From positions 1,364,001-1,428,000 of the forward strand of contig NZ_LT670849.1 in the NCBI RefSeq assembly GCF_900142985.1: a DNA stretch of 64,000 nucleotides, in the 5' to 3' direction. Below the pieces are notes generated by a model. The model was not told where the DNA came from. It ran no database searches and saw nothing but the letters and a program-made list of their open reading frames with translations. Below, piece after piece: positions 8,755 to 18,151 of this stretch; position 1 is the first letter of the stretch; each line of letters opens with the position of its first letter. The position numbers and the translations under genes are program-made. The DNA is from Bradyrhizobium erythrophlei. Lineage in GTDB: Bacteria; Pseudomonadota; Alphaproteobacteria; Rhizobiales; Xanthobacteraceae.

Positions 8755-9531
8755 ATGCATAAGACGGAAGCTAGCGGTTTGATCGGACGGACCCTCGGTC
8801 TTGCGGTCCTCTCGGTGAGTCTCGGCCTTGCTGTCACCGCCGGCACGGCGCGTGCGGAGGACAACGACGGCAGGACCATGTCGGAGAAGATCTCGGACGG
8901 CTTCTACGGCATGATCCGCGGCACCAACATGGACAACCGCGGCATCGACTATCGCGAGCGTTCGCCGCTGGTGGTGCCGCCGACCCTCGATCTGCCACCG
9001 CCGGCCAAATCATCGGGTGACGCGCAAATCGCGAACTGGCCCAAGGATCCTGACGAGCGTGCGCGCAAGGCCGTTATCGCGGCCAAGAAGAAGAATGCAC
9101 CGCCCGTGGCCCGCGTTCAGGTTACCGCCAATGGCGGTCAGGCCCCCCAGGCGATCAACATTGCTCCTCCGGTCGAAGAGGCTCCGGTCCCCGGCACGAC
9201 GCGACCGGCCTACGCAAGCGACCGCAACGGCACGGCAACGACCGACCCGGTCTACGACAAGCCTGGCGATCTCTTCACCGGCGGCGCATCGGACTTGGCC
9301 GACAAGATCGGTCTCGGCGGCGACTGGTTCGGCAACAAGAAATCCGCAGCACCATTGGAGCCTGGCACAGAACCAGCGCGCGAAGCCCTGACGCAGCCGC
9401 CACTCGGCTACCAGACGCCAGCGGCCGGCTATGCCTATGGCGAACAGAAAAAGAGCGTCTGGGATGGCACGGCGAATCCGGACAAGAACCCGCTGGCCCA
9501 GTCGTCCAGCGCATCGAGCGTCGTTCACTGA
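8755..9531 (+). CDS. Secreted Pro-rich protein, possible DUF3035/BamF relative
   Basis: 258 residues with a clear signal peptide (hydrophobic about 13-30, cleavage after ARA near residue 34). The mature part is low in complexity and rich in Pro, Ala and Asp. A segment reading RERSPLVVPPTLDLPPPA (about 64-81) resembles the PLVVPP-type core of DUF3035, a BAM-complex accessory family (BamF) that is encoded next to lspA and M16 peptidases in other alphaproteobacteria. There is no lipobox Cys, so it would be soluble in the periplasm rather than a lipoprotein. The link to BamF is inferred from this segment and gene order. Otherwise it is unrecognised. Confidence 0.6.
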   Translation: MHKTEASGLIGRTLGLAVLSVSLGLAVTAGTARAEDNDGRTMSEKISDGFYGMIRGTNMDNRGIDYRERSPLVVPPTLDLPPPAKSSGDAQIANWPKDPDERARKAVIAAKKKNAPPVARVQVTANGGQAPQAINIAPPVEEAPVPGTTRPAYASDRNGTATTDPVYDKPGDLFTGGASDLADKIGLGGDWFGNKKSAAPLEPGTEPAREALTQPPLGYQTPAAGYAYGEQKKSVWDGTANPDKNPLAQSSSASSVVH

Positions 9532-9701
9532 AGTCTGAAGTCCGGTTGCGTTCTGATTTCCCGACCTGAATGGGTCGCCGCATAGCGGCGGCCCAGGCTC
9601 AAGCGATAAGGATTCCCGGTGGAGTGTTGCACTTTCGCTTTTGGGGCTTGCTGTCGAACCGGTGGCAAGCGCCTCCTCTCCGCCGCGCTTCCAGACCGCT
9701 C

Positions 9702-11081
9702 ATGAAAATATCGGCGAGATTGCACTCCTTGCTGTTCGCCGGCCTGCTTGCCGGGCTCACTGTCTCCTCCACGATCGCGCCGGCCCAGACGACAGCCCCG
9801 GCCACCTTCACCCTCGCCAACGGACTGCAGGTCGTGGTGATTCCGGATCACCGCACGCCCGTCGTCACGCAGATGATCTGGTACAAGGTCGGCTCGGCCG
9901 ACGAGACATCAGGCAAGTCCGGCCTGGCGCACTTTCTTGAACACCTGATGTTCAAGGGCACGAGCAAGCATCCAGCCGGCGAGTTTTCGCAAACCGTGCT
10001 GCGGGGCGGCGGCAACGAGAACGCCTTCACTTCTTCCGACTATACCGGGTACTTCCAGCGTGTGCCGCGCGAGCAACTCGGCAGCATGATGGAGTTCGAG
10101 GCCGACCGCATGACCGGCCTTGTGCTGAAGGACGAAAACGTGCTGCCCGAGCGCGACGTGGTGCTCGAGGAATTCAACATGCGGGTTGCCAACAATCCCG
10201 AAGCGCGGCTCACCGAGCAGATCATGGCCGCGCTCTATCTCAACCACCCCTATGGCCGGCCGGTGATCGGCTGGCATCAGGAAATCGAGAAACTCGATCG
10301 CGAAGACGCGCTCGCCTTCTACCGGCGTTTCTATGCGCCCAATAACGCCATTCTGATAATTGCCGGCGACATCGAGGCGGACGAGGTCCGTCCGATGGCG
10401 GAGCGGACATTCGGCGTCGTCGCCGCGCAGCCCGCAATCCCGCCCAAGCGTATTCGTCCGCAGGAACCCGAACCAGCCGCGCCGCGCACCGTGACCTTGT
10501 CCGATCCGCGTGTCGAGCAACCGGGCTTGCGGCGCTACTATCTGGTCCCGTCTGCCGCCACGGCGGCTGCCGGCGAGAGCGCAGCGTTTGACGTGCTGGC
10601 GCAATTGATGGGCGGCGGCAGCAACTCCTATCTCTATCGCCGGCTGGTGATCGACCGGCCACTGGCGGTGAGCGCCGGCGCCGCCTACCAGGGCGCGGCA
10701 CTCGACGCGACGCAATTTACGATATCGGCCTCGCCGCGGCCCGGCGTGACGTTCGCCCAGGTCGAGCAGGTGATCGACGACGTGATCGCCGACATCGCCC
10801 AGAACGGAGTTCGCGCCGAAGACCTCGAGCGGGTCAAAACCCAGTTGATCGCCGAGACGGTCTACGCCCAGGACAACCAGGCGACCCTGGCCCGCTGGTA
10901 CGGCGGGGCGATGACGACCGGGCTCAGCATCGAAGACATCAGGAACTGGCCCGAGCGTATTCGCGCCGTCACCGCCGATCAGGTGCGCGCGGTCGTGCAG
11001 AAATGGTTCGACAAAAAGCGCTCGGTCACCGGCTATCTCATCAAGGATGCAACGCCCAAGCAGGTGGAGAAGCGGTCGTGA
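9702..11081 (+). CDS. M16 family zinc peptidase, active subunit
   Basis: 459 residues with a signal peptide (MKISARLHSLLFAGLLAG, cleavage near APAQ). The inverted zinc motif HxxEH is present in HFLEHLMFKGT, and the distal Glu lies in ERDVVLEEFNMR. Two M16 halves (about 30-190 and 200-430) make it a half-size M16B protein such as mitochondrial processing peptidase beta or the YMxG-type proteins. The ATG at 9702 starts the signal peptide, so the longer in-frame ORF was trimmed. The next gene overlaps it (GTGA) and encodes the partner without zinc ligands. Its job is degradation of small periplasmic peptides; the natural substrate is unknown. Confidence 0.88.
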   Translation: MKISARLHSLLFAGLLAGLTVSSTIAPAQTTAPATFTLANGLQVVVIPDHRTPVVTQMIWYKVGSADETSGKSGLAHFLEHLMFKGTSKHPAGEFSQTVLRGGGNENAFTSSDYTGYFQRVPREQLGSMMEFEADRMTGLVLKDENVLPERDVVLEEFNMRVANNPEARLTEQIMAALYLNHPYGRPVIGWHQEIEKLDREDALAFYRRFYAPNNAILIIAGDIEADEVRPMAERTFGVVAAQPAIPPKRIRPQEPEPAAPRTVTLSDPRVEQPGLRRYYLVPSAATAAAGESAAFDVLAQLMGGGSNSYLYRRLVIDRPLAVSAGAAYQGAALDATQFTISASPRPGVTFAQVEQVIDDVIADIAQNGVRAEDLERVKTQLIAETVYAQDNQATLARWYGGAMTTGLSIEDIRNWPERIRAVTADQVRAVVQKWFDKKRSVTGYLIKDATPKQVEKRS

Positions 11082-12436
11082 TTTTTCTGAAGATCGGCGC
11101 CGCACGCTTGTGGTTCGCGCTTGGTGCCTGCTTGACGATTGCCGCAATCCCGGCGCCCTCGCAAGCCGCCGCCAAGATCCAGCACCTGATTTCGCCGGGC
11201 GGCATCGAAGCCTGGTTCGTGCAGGACGCCACCGTTCCGCTCGTCGCCATGGAATTCGCCATGGATGGCGGCGCGGCGCAGGATCCCGACGGCAAGGCCG
11301 GCACCGGCAACATGGTCGCCGACCTGATCGACGAGGGTTCGGGCGATCTGGACTCGCGCGCCTTTCATGAACATCTCGACCGGCGCGCGATCGAGCTGAG
11401 TTTCAGCGTCACGCGGGATTATTTCCGCGGCTCCATGCGCACGCTCAAGGACAACAAGGACGAGGCCTTCGAGCTGCTGCGGATGTCGCTGACCTCGCCG
11501 CATTTCGACAGTGCCGACGTCGAACGTATCCGCACCCAGCTCATCTCTGGCCTGAAGCGCGAGACCTCGAACCCGGGGTCGCTCGCCAGCCGCAAATTCC
11601 TTGAGATCGCCTATGGTGACCACCCGTACGGGCGCGCCAGCGGCGGCACGCTGGAAAGCGTTCCGAACATCGCGATCGCCGACCTGAAAGACTATGTCGG
11701 CCGCGTGCTGACCAAGGAACATCTGAAGATCTCGGTGGTCGGCGACATCGATGCCGCTTCGCTCGGCGCGTTGCTCGATCGCACCTTCGGCGGACTGCCC
11801 GCAAAATCAAACCTCGCGCCAGTACCCGACATCACGGCCACCAGGCCGCCGCAGCGCGAATTCATTGCGCTCGACGTCCCGCAAACCGTAGTGACCTTCG
11901 GTGGCCCCGGCATCCGGCGCAACGATTCGAATTTCATGGCGGCCTATGTCGTCAATCACATTCTCGGCGGCGGATCGGGATCGCGGCTCTATCGCGAGGT
12001 TCGCGAAAAGCGCGGCCTTGCCTATTCGATCTCGGACTCGCTGGTCTGGATGAACCACTCTGCCCTGTTCGTCGGCTCGACCGGAACGAGGGCTGATCGC
12101 GCGGGCGAGACGGTCGAGGCCCTGACCAGCGAAGTCCGCCGCATGGCGCAAGATGGCCCGACCCAGCAGGAACTGGACGAGGCCAAGTCCTACCTGAAGG
12201 GCTCGCGGCTGCTCTCGCTTGATACGTCGGCGAAGCTGGCATCCGCCATGCTGCAATATCAACTCGATCACCTCTCGATCGACTATCTGGAGCGGCGCAA
12301 CGCGCTGGTCGATGCGATCACGATCGAGGACGCCAAACAGGCCGCGCGCACCTTGTGGGGCGACGGCCTGCTGACGGTCGTCGTTGGCCGCGCGGCCGCG
12401 CAGCCGGTGGCCGCCGCGCCACTGAAAGCGAACTAG
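11078..12436 (+). CDS. M16 family protein, inactive partner subunit
   Basis: 452 residues, signal peptide ending near SQAAA. The fold matches M16 proteins: the GGGSGSRLYREVREKRGLAY segment of the C-terminal half is well kept. At the place of HxxEH it reads TGNMVADLIDEG, so no zinc can be bound. An active plus inactive half is the usual make-up of M16B heterodimers. The GTG start overlaps the stop of the active subunit and has GGAG upstream; translation is probably coupled to give equal amounts. Confidence 0.87.
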   Translation: MIFLKIGAARLWFALGACLTIAAIPAPSQAAAKIQHLISPGGIEAWFVQDATVPLVAMEFAMDGGAAQDPDGKAGTGNMVADLIDEGSGDLDSRAFHEHLDRRAIELSFSVTRDYFRGSMRTLKDNKDEAFELLRMSLTSPHFDSADVERIRTQLISGLKRETSNPGSLASRKFLEIAYGDHPYGRASGGTLESVPNIAIADLKDYVGRVLTKEHLKISVVGDIDAASLGALLDRTFGGLPAKSNLAPVPDITATRPPQREFIALDVPQTVVTFGGPGIRRNDSNFMAAYVVNHILGGGSGSRLYREVREKRGLAYSISDSLVWMNHSALFVGSTGTRADRAGETVEALTSEVRRMAQDGPTQQELDEAKSYLKGSRLLSLDTSAKLASAMLQYQLDHLSIDYLERRNALVDAITIEDAKQAARTLWGDGLLTVVVGRAAAQPVAAAPLKAN

Positions 12437-12529
12437 CTCTTCCCCGCGCCCGCGCAATTCACGCACAAAACCGCTATTGTCGGGCAAATCGCGATTCCGT
12501 TGTGGAATCGCTTGCCGCCCGGTGAAGTC

Positions 12530-12949
12530 ATGCTGCGGATTGCCCGCGATCTATCGATCGACGAGAACGATCTCGATATTTCCTTCGTTCGGGCGTCGGG
12601 TCCGGGCGGGCAGAATGTCAACAAGCTCTCGACCGCCGTGCAATTGCGGTTCGACACCCGGCGGGTCACACTCCCCGAAGATGCCGCGTTGCGGCTCGCC
12701 CGGCTCGCCGGCCAGCGCATGACCAAGGACGGCGTGATCGTCATTCACGCGCAGCGCTTTCGTACCCAGGAACGCAATCGAAGCGACGCCATCGAGCGCC
12801 TCGTCGAGCTGTTGCGCGAGGCCATGATCCGCCCCATTCCACGGCGCGCCACCCGGCCGACGCTGGGGTCGAAAAAGCGCCGCCTCGAGGGCAAAAAGCG
12901 CCGCAGCGACATCAAGGCAAAACGCGGCTCGGCCCGCTTCGACGATTGA
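12530..12949 (+). CDS. arfB: Alternative ribosome-rescue factor (peptidyl-tRNA hydrolase)
   Basis: 139 residues. The GGQ motif is in ASGPGGQNVNK (GGQ about 28-30), and the C-terminal tail is long and basic (KKRRLEGKKRRSDIKAKRG), which in ArfB/YaeJ enters the empty mRNA channel of stalled ribosomes. It hydrolyses peptidyl-tRNA on non-stop ribosomes. It lacks the codon-recognition domains of RF1/RF2 and has the right length for ArfB. The ATG at 12530 gives the family's usual MLRI start; an upstream TTG at 12500 is less likely. Confidence 0.93.
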   Translation: MLRIARDLSIDENDLDISFVRASGPGGQNVNKLSTAVQLRFDTRRVTLPEDAALRLARLAGQRMTKDGVIVIHAQRFRTQERNRSDAIERLVELLREAMIRPIPRRATRPTLGSKKRRLEGKKRRSDIKAKRGSARFDD

Positions 12950-13034
12950 AGCAAAGCGTGGACTTCTCAGAAAGCGCCCTCCCGGAAGACAGCAAAAGCC
13001 TCTAAATTAGCGGTCATCCCACGAGTGAGCCCGA

Positions 13035-14861
13035 ATGCCCGTCCGACAATTGCCCGAACAGGTCGTCAACCGCATCGCCGCGGGCGAAGTGGTGGAGCGG
13101 CCGGCGAGCGTGGTCAAGGAACTGGTTGAAAACGCCATTGATGCCGGCGCGAGCCGGATCGACATCTTCACCGACGGCGGCGGCCGGCGCAAAATCGCCA
13201 TCACCGACGACGGCGGCGGCATGACCCGTTCCGATCTGGCCTTATCGGTCGAACGGCACGCGACCTCCAAGCTCGACGATGAGGACCTGCTGCGCATCCG
13301 CACGCTGGGGTTCCGCGGCGAGGCGCTGCCCTCGATCGGCGCGGTGGCCAGGCTCGGCATCGCCACCCGCCACGCCAGTGAACCGCACGCCTGGTCGTTG
13401 TCGGTGGAAGGCGGGGCAAAGTCGGAGGTCGGGCCCGCGGCCTTGTCGCAAGGTACGCGCGTCGAGGTGGCCGATCTTTTTTACGCGACGCCGGCGCGCC
13501 TGAAATTTCTCAAGACCGACCGCACCGAGGCCGAGGCGATCCGCGAAGTCGTTCGGCGATTGGCCATGGCGCGGCCCGACATCGCCTTTACGCTTGCCGG
13601 CGAAGAACGCAGCCCCGTCACCTGGGCCGCGGCGCTGCCGGGCGCACCCGGCCAGTTGACGCGGCTCGGTGATATTCTCGGCGCAGACTTTCGCACCCAT
13701 GCGATCGACGTCCGCGCCGAACGCGACGGCGTCATCGTCGAAGGATTTGCCGCAAGTCCTTCGCTCACGCGCGCCAACGCGCTCGGCCAATATCTCTTCG
13801 TTAACGGACGGCCGGTGCGCGACAAGCTCATTCTCGGTGCGGTGCGCGCCGCCTACGCCGATTATTTGCCGCGCGACCGCCATCCTGTCGTGGCGCTGTT
13901 CGTGACGCTCGACGCACGCGAAGTCGACGCCAACGTTCATCCAGCCAAGACCGAGGTGCGCTTCCGCAACGCCGGCCTCGTGCGCGCCCTGATCGTGCAC
14001 GCGCTCAAGGATGGCCTTGCGCGCGAAGGCAAACGCACGGCCGCCAACAGTGGCACTGCTGCGATCGAGGCGCTTCGTCCTGCGTTCACGCCAAGGCAGA
14101 CGAATGGCGGGCAAGCAAATTGGGACTGGCGGCGCTCGCCGGCTTTCCCCGTCGGACCGTCATCGGGGTTCCAAACCGCCGCAGCGATGGCGCTTGCCGA
14201 GCCTGGTCAGGCAGCCTTCGACGTCGGCGCCCCGACGGCGGACGTCCGCTTCCAGGAACAGCCTGCGGCCGACCTGCTCGACCGGCCGCTCGGCGCGGCG
14301 CGGACACAGATTCACGAGACCTACATCGTCGCGCAGACCCGCGACGGCCTCATTGTCGTCGATCAGCACGCCGCGCATGAGCGCATCGTCTACGAGAAAC
14401 TGAAAGCGTCGCTCGCAAAAAACGGCGTCCAGCGGCAAATCCTGTTGATTCCGGAAATCGTCGAAATGGACGAGGCCACGGTGGAGCAGTTGTTGGCGCG
14501 CGGCGACGAGCTCGCATCCTTCGGGCTCGCGATCGAATCCTTCGGACCCGGCGCGGTCGCGGTGCGCGAGACACCGTCGCTGCTTGGCAAGGCCAATGCC
14601 GGTGGGTTGCTGCGCGACCTCGCCGAGCACATGGCGGAATGGGATGAGGCCTTGCCGCTGGAACGCCGGCTGATGCATGTCGCGGCCACCATGGCCTGCC
14701 ATGGCTCGGTGCGCGCCGGACGCCGCCTCAAACCGGAAGAGATGAACGCCCTGCTCCGCGAGATGGAAGACACGCCCAACTCCGGCCAATGCAATCACGG
14801 CCGCCCGACTTATGTGGAACTAAAGCTCGCCGACATCGAGAAGCTGTTCGGGCGGCGCTGA
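13035..14861 (+). CDS. mutL: DNA mismatch repair protein MutL, endonuclease type
   Basis: 608 residues. The GHKL ATPase motifs are ENAIDAG, DDGGGM, HATSK and GFRGEAL (about 32-105), followed by the transducer domain. After a variable linker (about 340-430) the C-terminal domain carries DQHAAHERIVYE, the DQHA(X)2E(X)4E endonuclease motif, plus ACHGSVRAG and CNHGRPT metal-site motifs. It should therefore nick DNA itself, as expected for bacteria that lack MutH. The stop is 3 bp from the convergent rsmD stop. Confidence 0.96.
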   Translation: MPVRQLPEQVVNRIAAGEVVERPASVVKELVENAIDAGASRIDIFTDGGGRRKIAITDDGGGMTRSDLALSVERHATSKLDDEDLLRIRTLGFRGEALPSIGAVARLGIATRHASEPHAWSLSVEGGAKSEVGPAALSQGTRVEVADLFYATPARLKFLKTDRTEAEAIREVVRRLAMARPDIAFTLAGEERSPVTWAAALPGAPGQLTRLGDILGADFRTHAIDVRAERDGVIVEGFAASPSLTRANALGQYLFVNGRPVRDKLILGAVRAAYADYLPRDRHPVVALFVTLDAREVDANVHPAKTEVRFRNAGLVRALIVHALKDGLAREGKRTAANSGTAAIEALRPAFTPRQTNGGQANWDWRRSPAFPVGPSSGFQTAAAMALAEPGQAAFDVGAPTADVRFQEQPAADLLDRPLGAARTQIHETYIVAQTRDGLIVVDQHAAHERIVYEKLKASLAKNGVQRQILLIPEIVEMDEATVEQLLARGDELASFGLAIESFGPGAVAVRETPSLLGKANAGGLLRDLAEHMAEWDEALPLERRLMHVAATMACHGSVRAGRRLKPEEMNALLREMEDTPNSGQCNHGRPTYVELKLADIEKLFGRR

Positions 14862-14864
14862 GAT

Positions 14865-15419
14865 TCATTCGGCGCGCAAGAACACAAACTCGGTATCGTC
14901 ATAGACGCGACGTTCCAGTTCCGAAAAACCTTCGGGAGCCTTGAAGCCGGCGGCCTTGGCCTCCTCGACCACAAGCAGCGCATTTGGCGTGAGCCAGCTG
15001 CCGTCGCGCAACGAAGCAAGCGCGGTTTCCGCAAGACCCTTGCCATAGGGCGGATCGAGAAAGACAAGCGCGAACGGCTCGACCGGGTGCGCCGGCCCAA
15101 GGTTCGTCGCGTCGCGACGATAGACTTTTGTGACACCACCGAGGCCAAGCGCCTCGACATTGTCGCGCATCAAAGCGCGCGCCTCCGCGCCATTGTCGAC
15201 GAAGAGCGTGAACTTCGCGCCGCGCGAGACCGCCTCGATGCCGAGTGCGCCGGTACCGGCAAACAGGTCGAGCACGCGCGCATCTGAAATCGGATCGTCG
15301 TAGGCGTGGATCAGGATATTGAACAGCGACTCGCGCAGGCGATCCGCCGTAGGGCGAATGTCGCGCGAGGCCGGTGACGCGAGGTTGCGCCCCTTCAGCC
15401 TGCCGCCGACGACACGCAT
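14865..15419 (-). CDS. rsmD: 16S rRNA (guanine(966)-N2)-methyltransferase
   Basis: 184 residues. It opens MRVVGGRLKGRNL, has the SAM motif LDLFAGTGALGIEA and the catalytic FLDPPYGKG, all typical of RsmD. It methylates G966 of 16S rRNA on the 30S subunit. It starts 3 nt after the stop of the pseudouridine synthase gene on the same strand, so both rRNA-modifying enzymes are probably made from one mRNA. Confidence 0.94.
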   Translation of the reverse strand: MRVVGGRLKGRNLASPASRDIRPTADRLRESLFNILIHAYDDPISDARVLDLFAGTGALGIEAVSRGAKFTLFVDNGAEARALMRDNVEALGLGGVTKVYRRDATNLGPAHPVEPFALVFLDPPYGKGLAETALASLRDGSWLTPNALLVVEEAKAAGFKAPEGFSELERRVYDDTEFVFLRAE

Positions 15420-15422
15420 GAC

Positions 15423-17567
15423 CTACTCATCCTGCGGCTTGAGATCGCGCTTGCCATGATAGCCGCGCTTGGGGCGGCGCGGCGGGCCGTAGCCGTTGGC
15501 TTCCTCTTCGTTACGTGCGCGAGCTTCCGCGCTGCCGGTGCGCCGCACCAGCACGCGGCGACCCTTGCTGTCGGCGATCAGCGCACTTTTACCTGCCGGC
15601 TTGAACGGCTTCTTGCCGCGCGGCGCGTCAACCGCTTCATCGGCAGGTTTTGCGGCCGCTTCGCCCGGCATTGGCCGGTTGAAATCGGCGCCGGCAAGGG
15701 CCGCGATCTTTTCGCCGAGTTGCTCGCGAAGCACGCGCGTCCTGACCTCCTCGACCGCGCCTTCGGCCAATTCCTGCAACTGGAAAGGACCGTAGGACAC
15801 GCGGATCAACCGGTTCACCTCCAGCCCAAGATGCGCCATCACGTTGCGCACCTCGCGATTCTTGCCCTCGCGGATCGCGAACACCAACCAGACATTGGAA
15901 CCCTGGTCGCGCTCCAGCGTCGCATCGATCGGCCCGTATTTGACGCCGTCAACCTCGACGCCTTTCTTCAGCTCGTCGAGCTGCGCCTGCGTCACCTCGC
16001 CATGGGCGCGGACGCGATAGCGCCGCAGCCAGCCGGTGTCGGGCAATTCGAGCGCACGCGCCAGCCCGCCATCGTTGGTCAGAAGCAACAAACCTTCGGT
16101 GTTGAAGTCGAGCCGGCCGACACTGATCAATCGCGGCAGGCCCTCCGGCAGATTGTCGAACACCGTCGGCCGCCCTTCGGGATCGGCGTGGGTCGTCATC
16201 AAACCGCGCGGCTTATGGAACAGAAACAACCGCGTGCGCTCGCGCGGCGGCAATGGCTTGCCGTCCACCGTGACGACATCGTTTTCGGTGACGTCGAGCG
16301 CGGGTGAATTGATGATGCGGCCGTTGACCGTGACACGCCCTTGCACAATCCATTCCTCGGCATCGCGGCGCGAGGCAAGCCCCGCGCGCGACACGACCTT
16401 GGCGATGCGCTCACCGGATTTCTTGATCTTTGGCGGACGCGCGGGCCGGCGCTCGTCGTTGTCGCGCTCGCGATAGGCGCCACGGCCGCCGAACGCCGGG
16501 CGTTTGGTAAAGATCCTGCGGTCGTCCTCGTTGTCGCGGCGGGGCCGATCGAAATCCCCGCGTGGCTCGCTGCGGGGATGCTCCTGCCAATCGGTGCGGC
16601 CTTCGGGGCGCCCAGAGTCACTGTTGCGATCCCGACGCGGACGGTCAAATTTTGGACGGTCTTCGCGCGGACGGTCGAACTTCGGACGCTCACGAAATGG
16701 ACGCTCGCCTTCGGGCCGATCGTTGCGCGAACGGGAAAAACGCGGACGTTCATCGCCGCCTGGCGCGCCATCGCGGTCGCGCGGACGGTCGTAGCGCGGC
16801 TTGTCGAATTTTGGACGGTCGAAATTCCGCGCGCCCTCGCGGGAGGGACGCGAGTTGCGCTCCGCTCGATCCGGCGAGGCGGCATCCCGTTTCTGCCACG
16901 GTTTGACGTTGCCGCGGTCCCGGCCAAAATCCCTGTCGCGAGCCGGACGGTCGCCGAAATCCTTGCGGGGACCGCGATCACCGCGCGAAAACTTCTTGTC
17001 GCCGTCGAATTTTCTTTCGGGACGTCCGGCAAACGGTCGATCGCCACGCGGACGATCACCGTCCCGCGGTCGGGCATTGAACGGACGGTCGCCACGCGGA
17101 CGATCACTATCCTTGCGGAACCCTTCACCACGCGGCGTGTAAGGCCGCTTCTCGCCGTCCTCGCGCGGAGCGTAAGGCTTCTTGAATTTCCGGTCCTGAA
17201 ATCGCGTCGCCGGTCGCGCGTCATCGCCGCGACGGTCCGGGCGATCTCCGCGCGGTGCATATGGACGCTTGTCACCGCGATCCTCGCGCGGCCGGAACGA
17301 ACGCTTCTCGCCGTCGCCACCGCGGGACGGCCGATCGCCAAACGGCCGATCGCCGCGACCACGCGGCGCATCGCGATCCTCGCGGCGCGGTGGCCGATCT
17401 TCACGGTTGCCTGCATAAGGACGCCGTTCACCGTCGGACTTGCCACCAAAGCCGCGCTTGGCAAATTTCTTCTCGGGCCCCCGAGCAACGCCCGAACGTC
17501 CCTTGCCACCTCCCTTGCGGTCGCGCGGGCCGCGGGAATCGTTGTTTTTATCGCTGTCGCGGGGCAT
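15423..17567 (-). CDS. RluB/RsuA-family pseudouridine synthase with long Arg/Asp-rich N-terminal tail
   Basis: 714 residues, against about 250-300 for RluB. Residues 1-383 are a disordered stretch of Arg, Asp, Gly, Pro, Lys and Phe with loose repeats around RPRGDRPF, DRPKFDRP and KRPYAPRG. The S4 RNA-binding domain starts at 384 (SGERIAKVVSRAGLASRRDAE) and the catalytic domain has GRLDFNTEGLLLL with D487. A further basic tail follows (about 625-714). RluB makes pseudouridine 2605 of 23S rRNA; the exact target here is inferred from the family. The ATG at 17567 opens the tail (MPRDSDKNND). Rhizobiales often carry such tails, which may bind RNA or drive condensation. rsmD follows. Confidence 0.88.
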   Translation of the reverse strand: MPRDSDKNNDSRGPRDRKGGGKGRSGVARGPEKKFAKRGFGGKSDGERRPYAGNREDRPPRREDRDAPRGRGDRPFGDRPSRGGDGEKRSFRPREDRGDKRPYAPRGDRPDRRGDDARPATRFQDRKFKKPYAPREDGEKRPYTPRGEGFRKDSDRPRGDRPFNARPRDGDRPRGDRPFAGRPERKFDGDKKFSRGDRGPRKDFGDRPARDRDFGRDRGNVKPWQKRDAASPDRAERNSRPSREGARNFDRPKFDKPRYDRPRDRDGAPGGDERPRFSRSRNDRPEGERPFRERPKFDRPREDRPKFDRPRRDRNSDSGRPEGRTDWQEHPRSEPRGDFDRPRRDNEDDRRIFTKRPAFGGRGAYRERDNDERRPARPPKIKKSGERIAKVVSRAGLASRRDAEEWIVQGRVTVNGRIINSPALDVTENDVVTVDGKPLPPRERTRLFLFHKPRGLMTTHADPEGRPTVFDNLPEGLPRLISVGRLDFNTEGLLLLTNDGGLARALELPDTGWLRRYRVRAHGEVTQAQLDELKKGVEVDGVKYGPIDATLERDQGSNVWLVFAIREGKNREVRNVMAHLGLEVNRLIRVSYGPFQLQELAEGAVEEVRTRVLREQLGEKIAALAGADFNRPMPGEAAAKPADEAVDAPRGKKPFKPAGKSALIADSKGRRVLVRRTGSAEARARNEEEANGYGPPRRPKRGYHGKRDLKPQDE

Positions 17568-17702
17568 GAAGGAGGCTCTTTTCGGGTATAGGAACGTTCA
17601 CGCGCGATCTGAAAGACCGAGGCGCATTCTCACGCAAAGACGGTATCGACTTTTGCTGAAGGCGCACCTCTTAGCAGGTTTATTCTGATGATACGAGGCA
17701 AG

Positions 17703-18146
17703 ATGGCGCCCTCTTTCATGGATTTGGCCCTCAAAGCAGCCGAAAACGCCGCAAAATCGGGCGAAGTTCCGATCGGATGCGTGATCGTCCGCGGCGACGA
17801 GGTGATCGCCAGCGCCGGCAACCGGACCCTGACCGACCGCGACCCGACGGCGCATGCCGAGATCCTGGCGATCCGGCAGGCCGCCAAAGCCGTCGGCAGC
17901 GAGCGGCTGACGGACTGCGACCTCTACGTCACCCTGGAGCCCTGCACCATGTGTACAGGCGCGATCTCGTTTGCGCGGATCCGCAGGCTCTACTTCGGCG
18001 CCGCCGACCCGAAAGGCGGCGCGGTGGAATCCGGCGTGCGCTTCTTCGCGCAACCGACCTGTCATCACGTGCCGGAAGTGTATTCCGGCGTCGGCGAGCA
18101 GGAAGCAGCTAACCTGCTGCGGGAGTTTTTCAAGGCGCGGCGTTGA
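17703..18146 (+). CDS. tadA: tRNA adenosine(34) deaminase
   Basis: 147 residues. Zinc-site motifs HAEILAIRQA (His ligand and catalytic Glu) and PCTMCTGAI (two Cys ligands) define the cytidine/deoxycytidylate deaminase fold, and TDCDLYVTLEPC is typical of TadA. It converts A34 to inosine in the anticodon of tRNA-Arg(ACG). The ATG at 17703 is preceded by CGAGGCAAG and gives the usual MxPSFMDLAL start; an ATG at 17688 is possible. It is divergent from the pseudouridine synthase and ends 5 bp from the convergent hydrolase gene. Confidence 0.93.
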   Translation: MAPSFMDLALKAAENAAKSGEVPIGCVIVRGDEVIASAGNRTLTDRDPTAHAEILAIRQAAKAVGSERLTDCDLYVTLEPCTMCTGAISFARIRRLYFGAADPKGGAVESGVRFFAQPTCHHVPEVYSGVGEQEAANLLREFFKARR

Positions 18147-18151
18147 TTGAA

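Noticed and set aside
9909..11147. 412-codon minus-strand ORF across the M16 gene
   Set aside because: A shadow frame; the plus strand carries an unmistakable M16 peptidase.
16341..17591. Long plus-strand ORF opposite the pseudouridine synthase
   Set aside because: It is the antisense of the Arg/Asp-rich repeats; no start signal, no domain.
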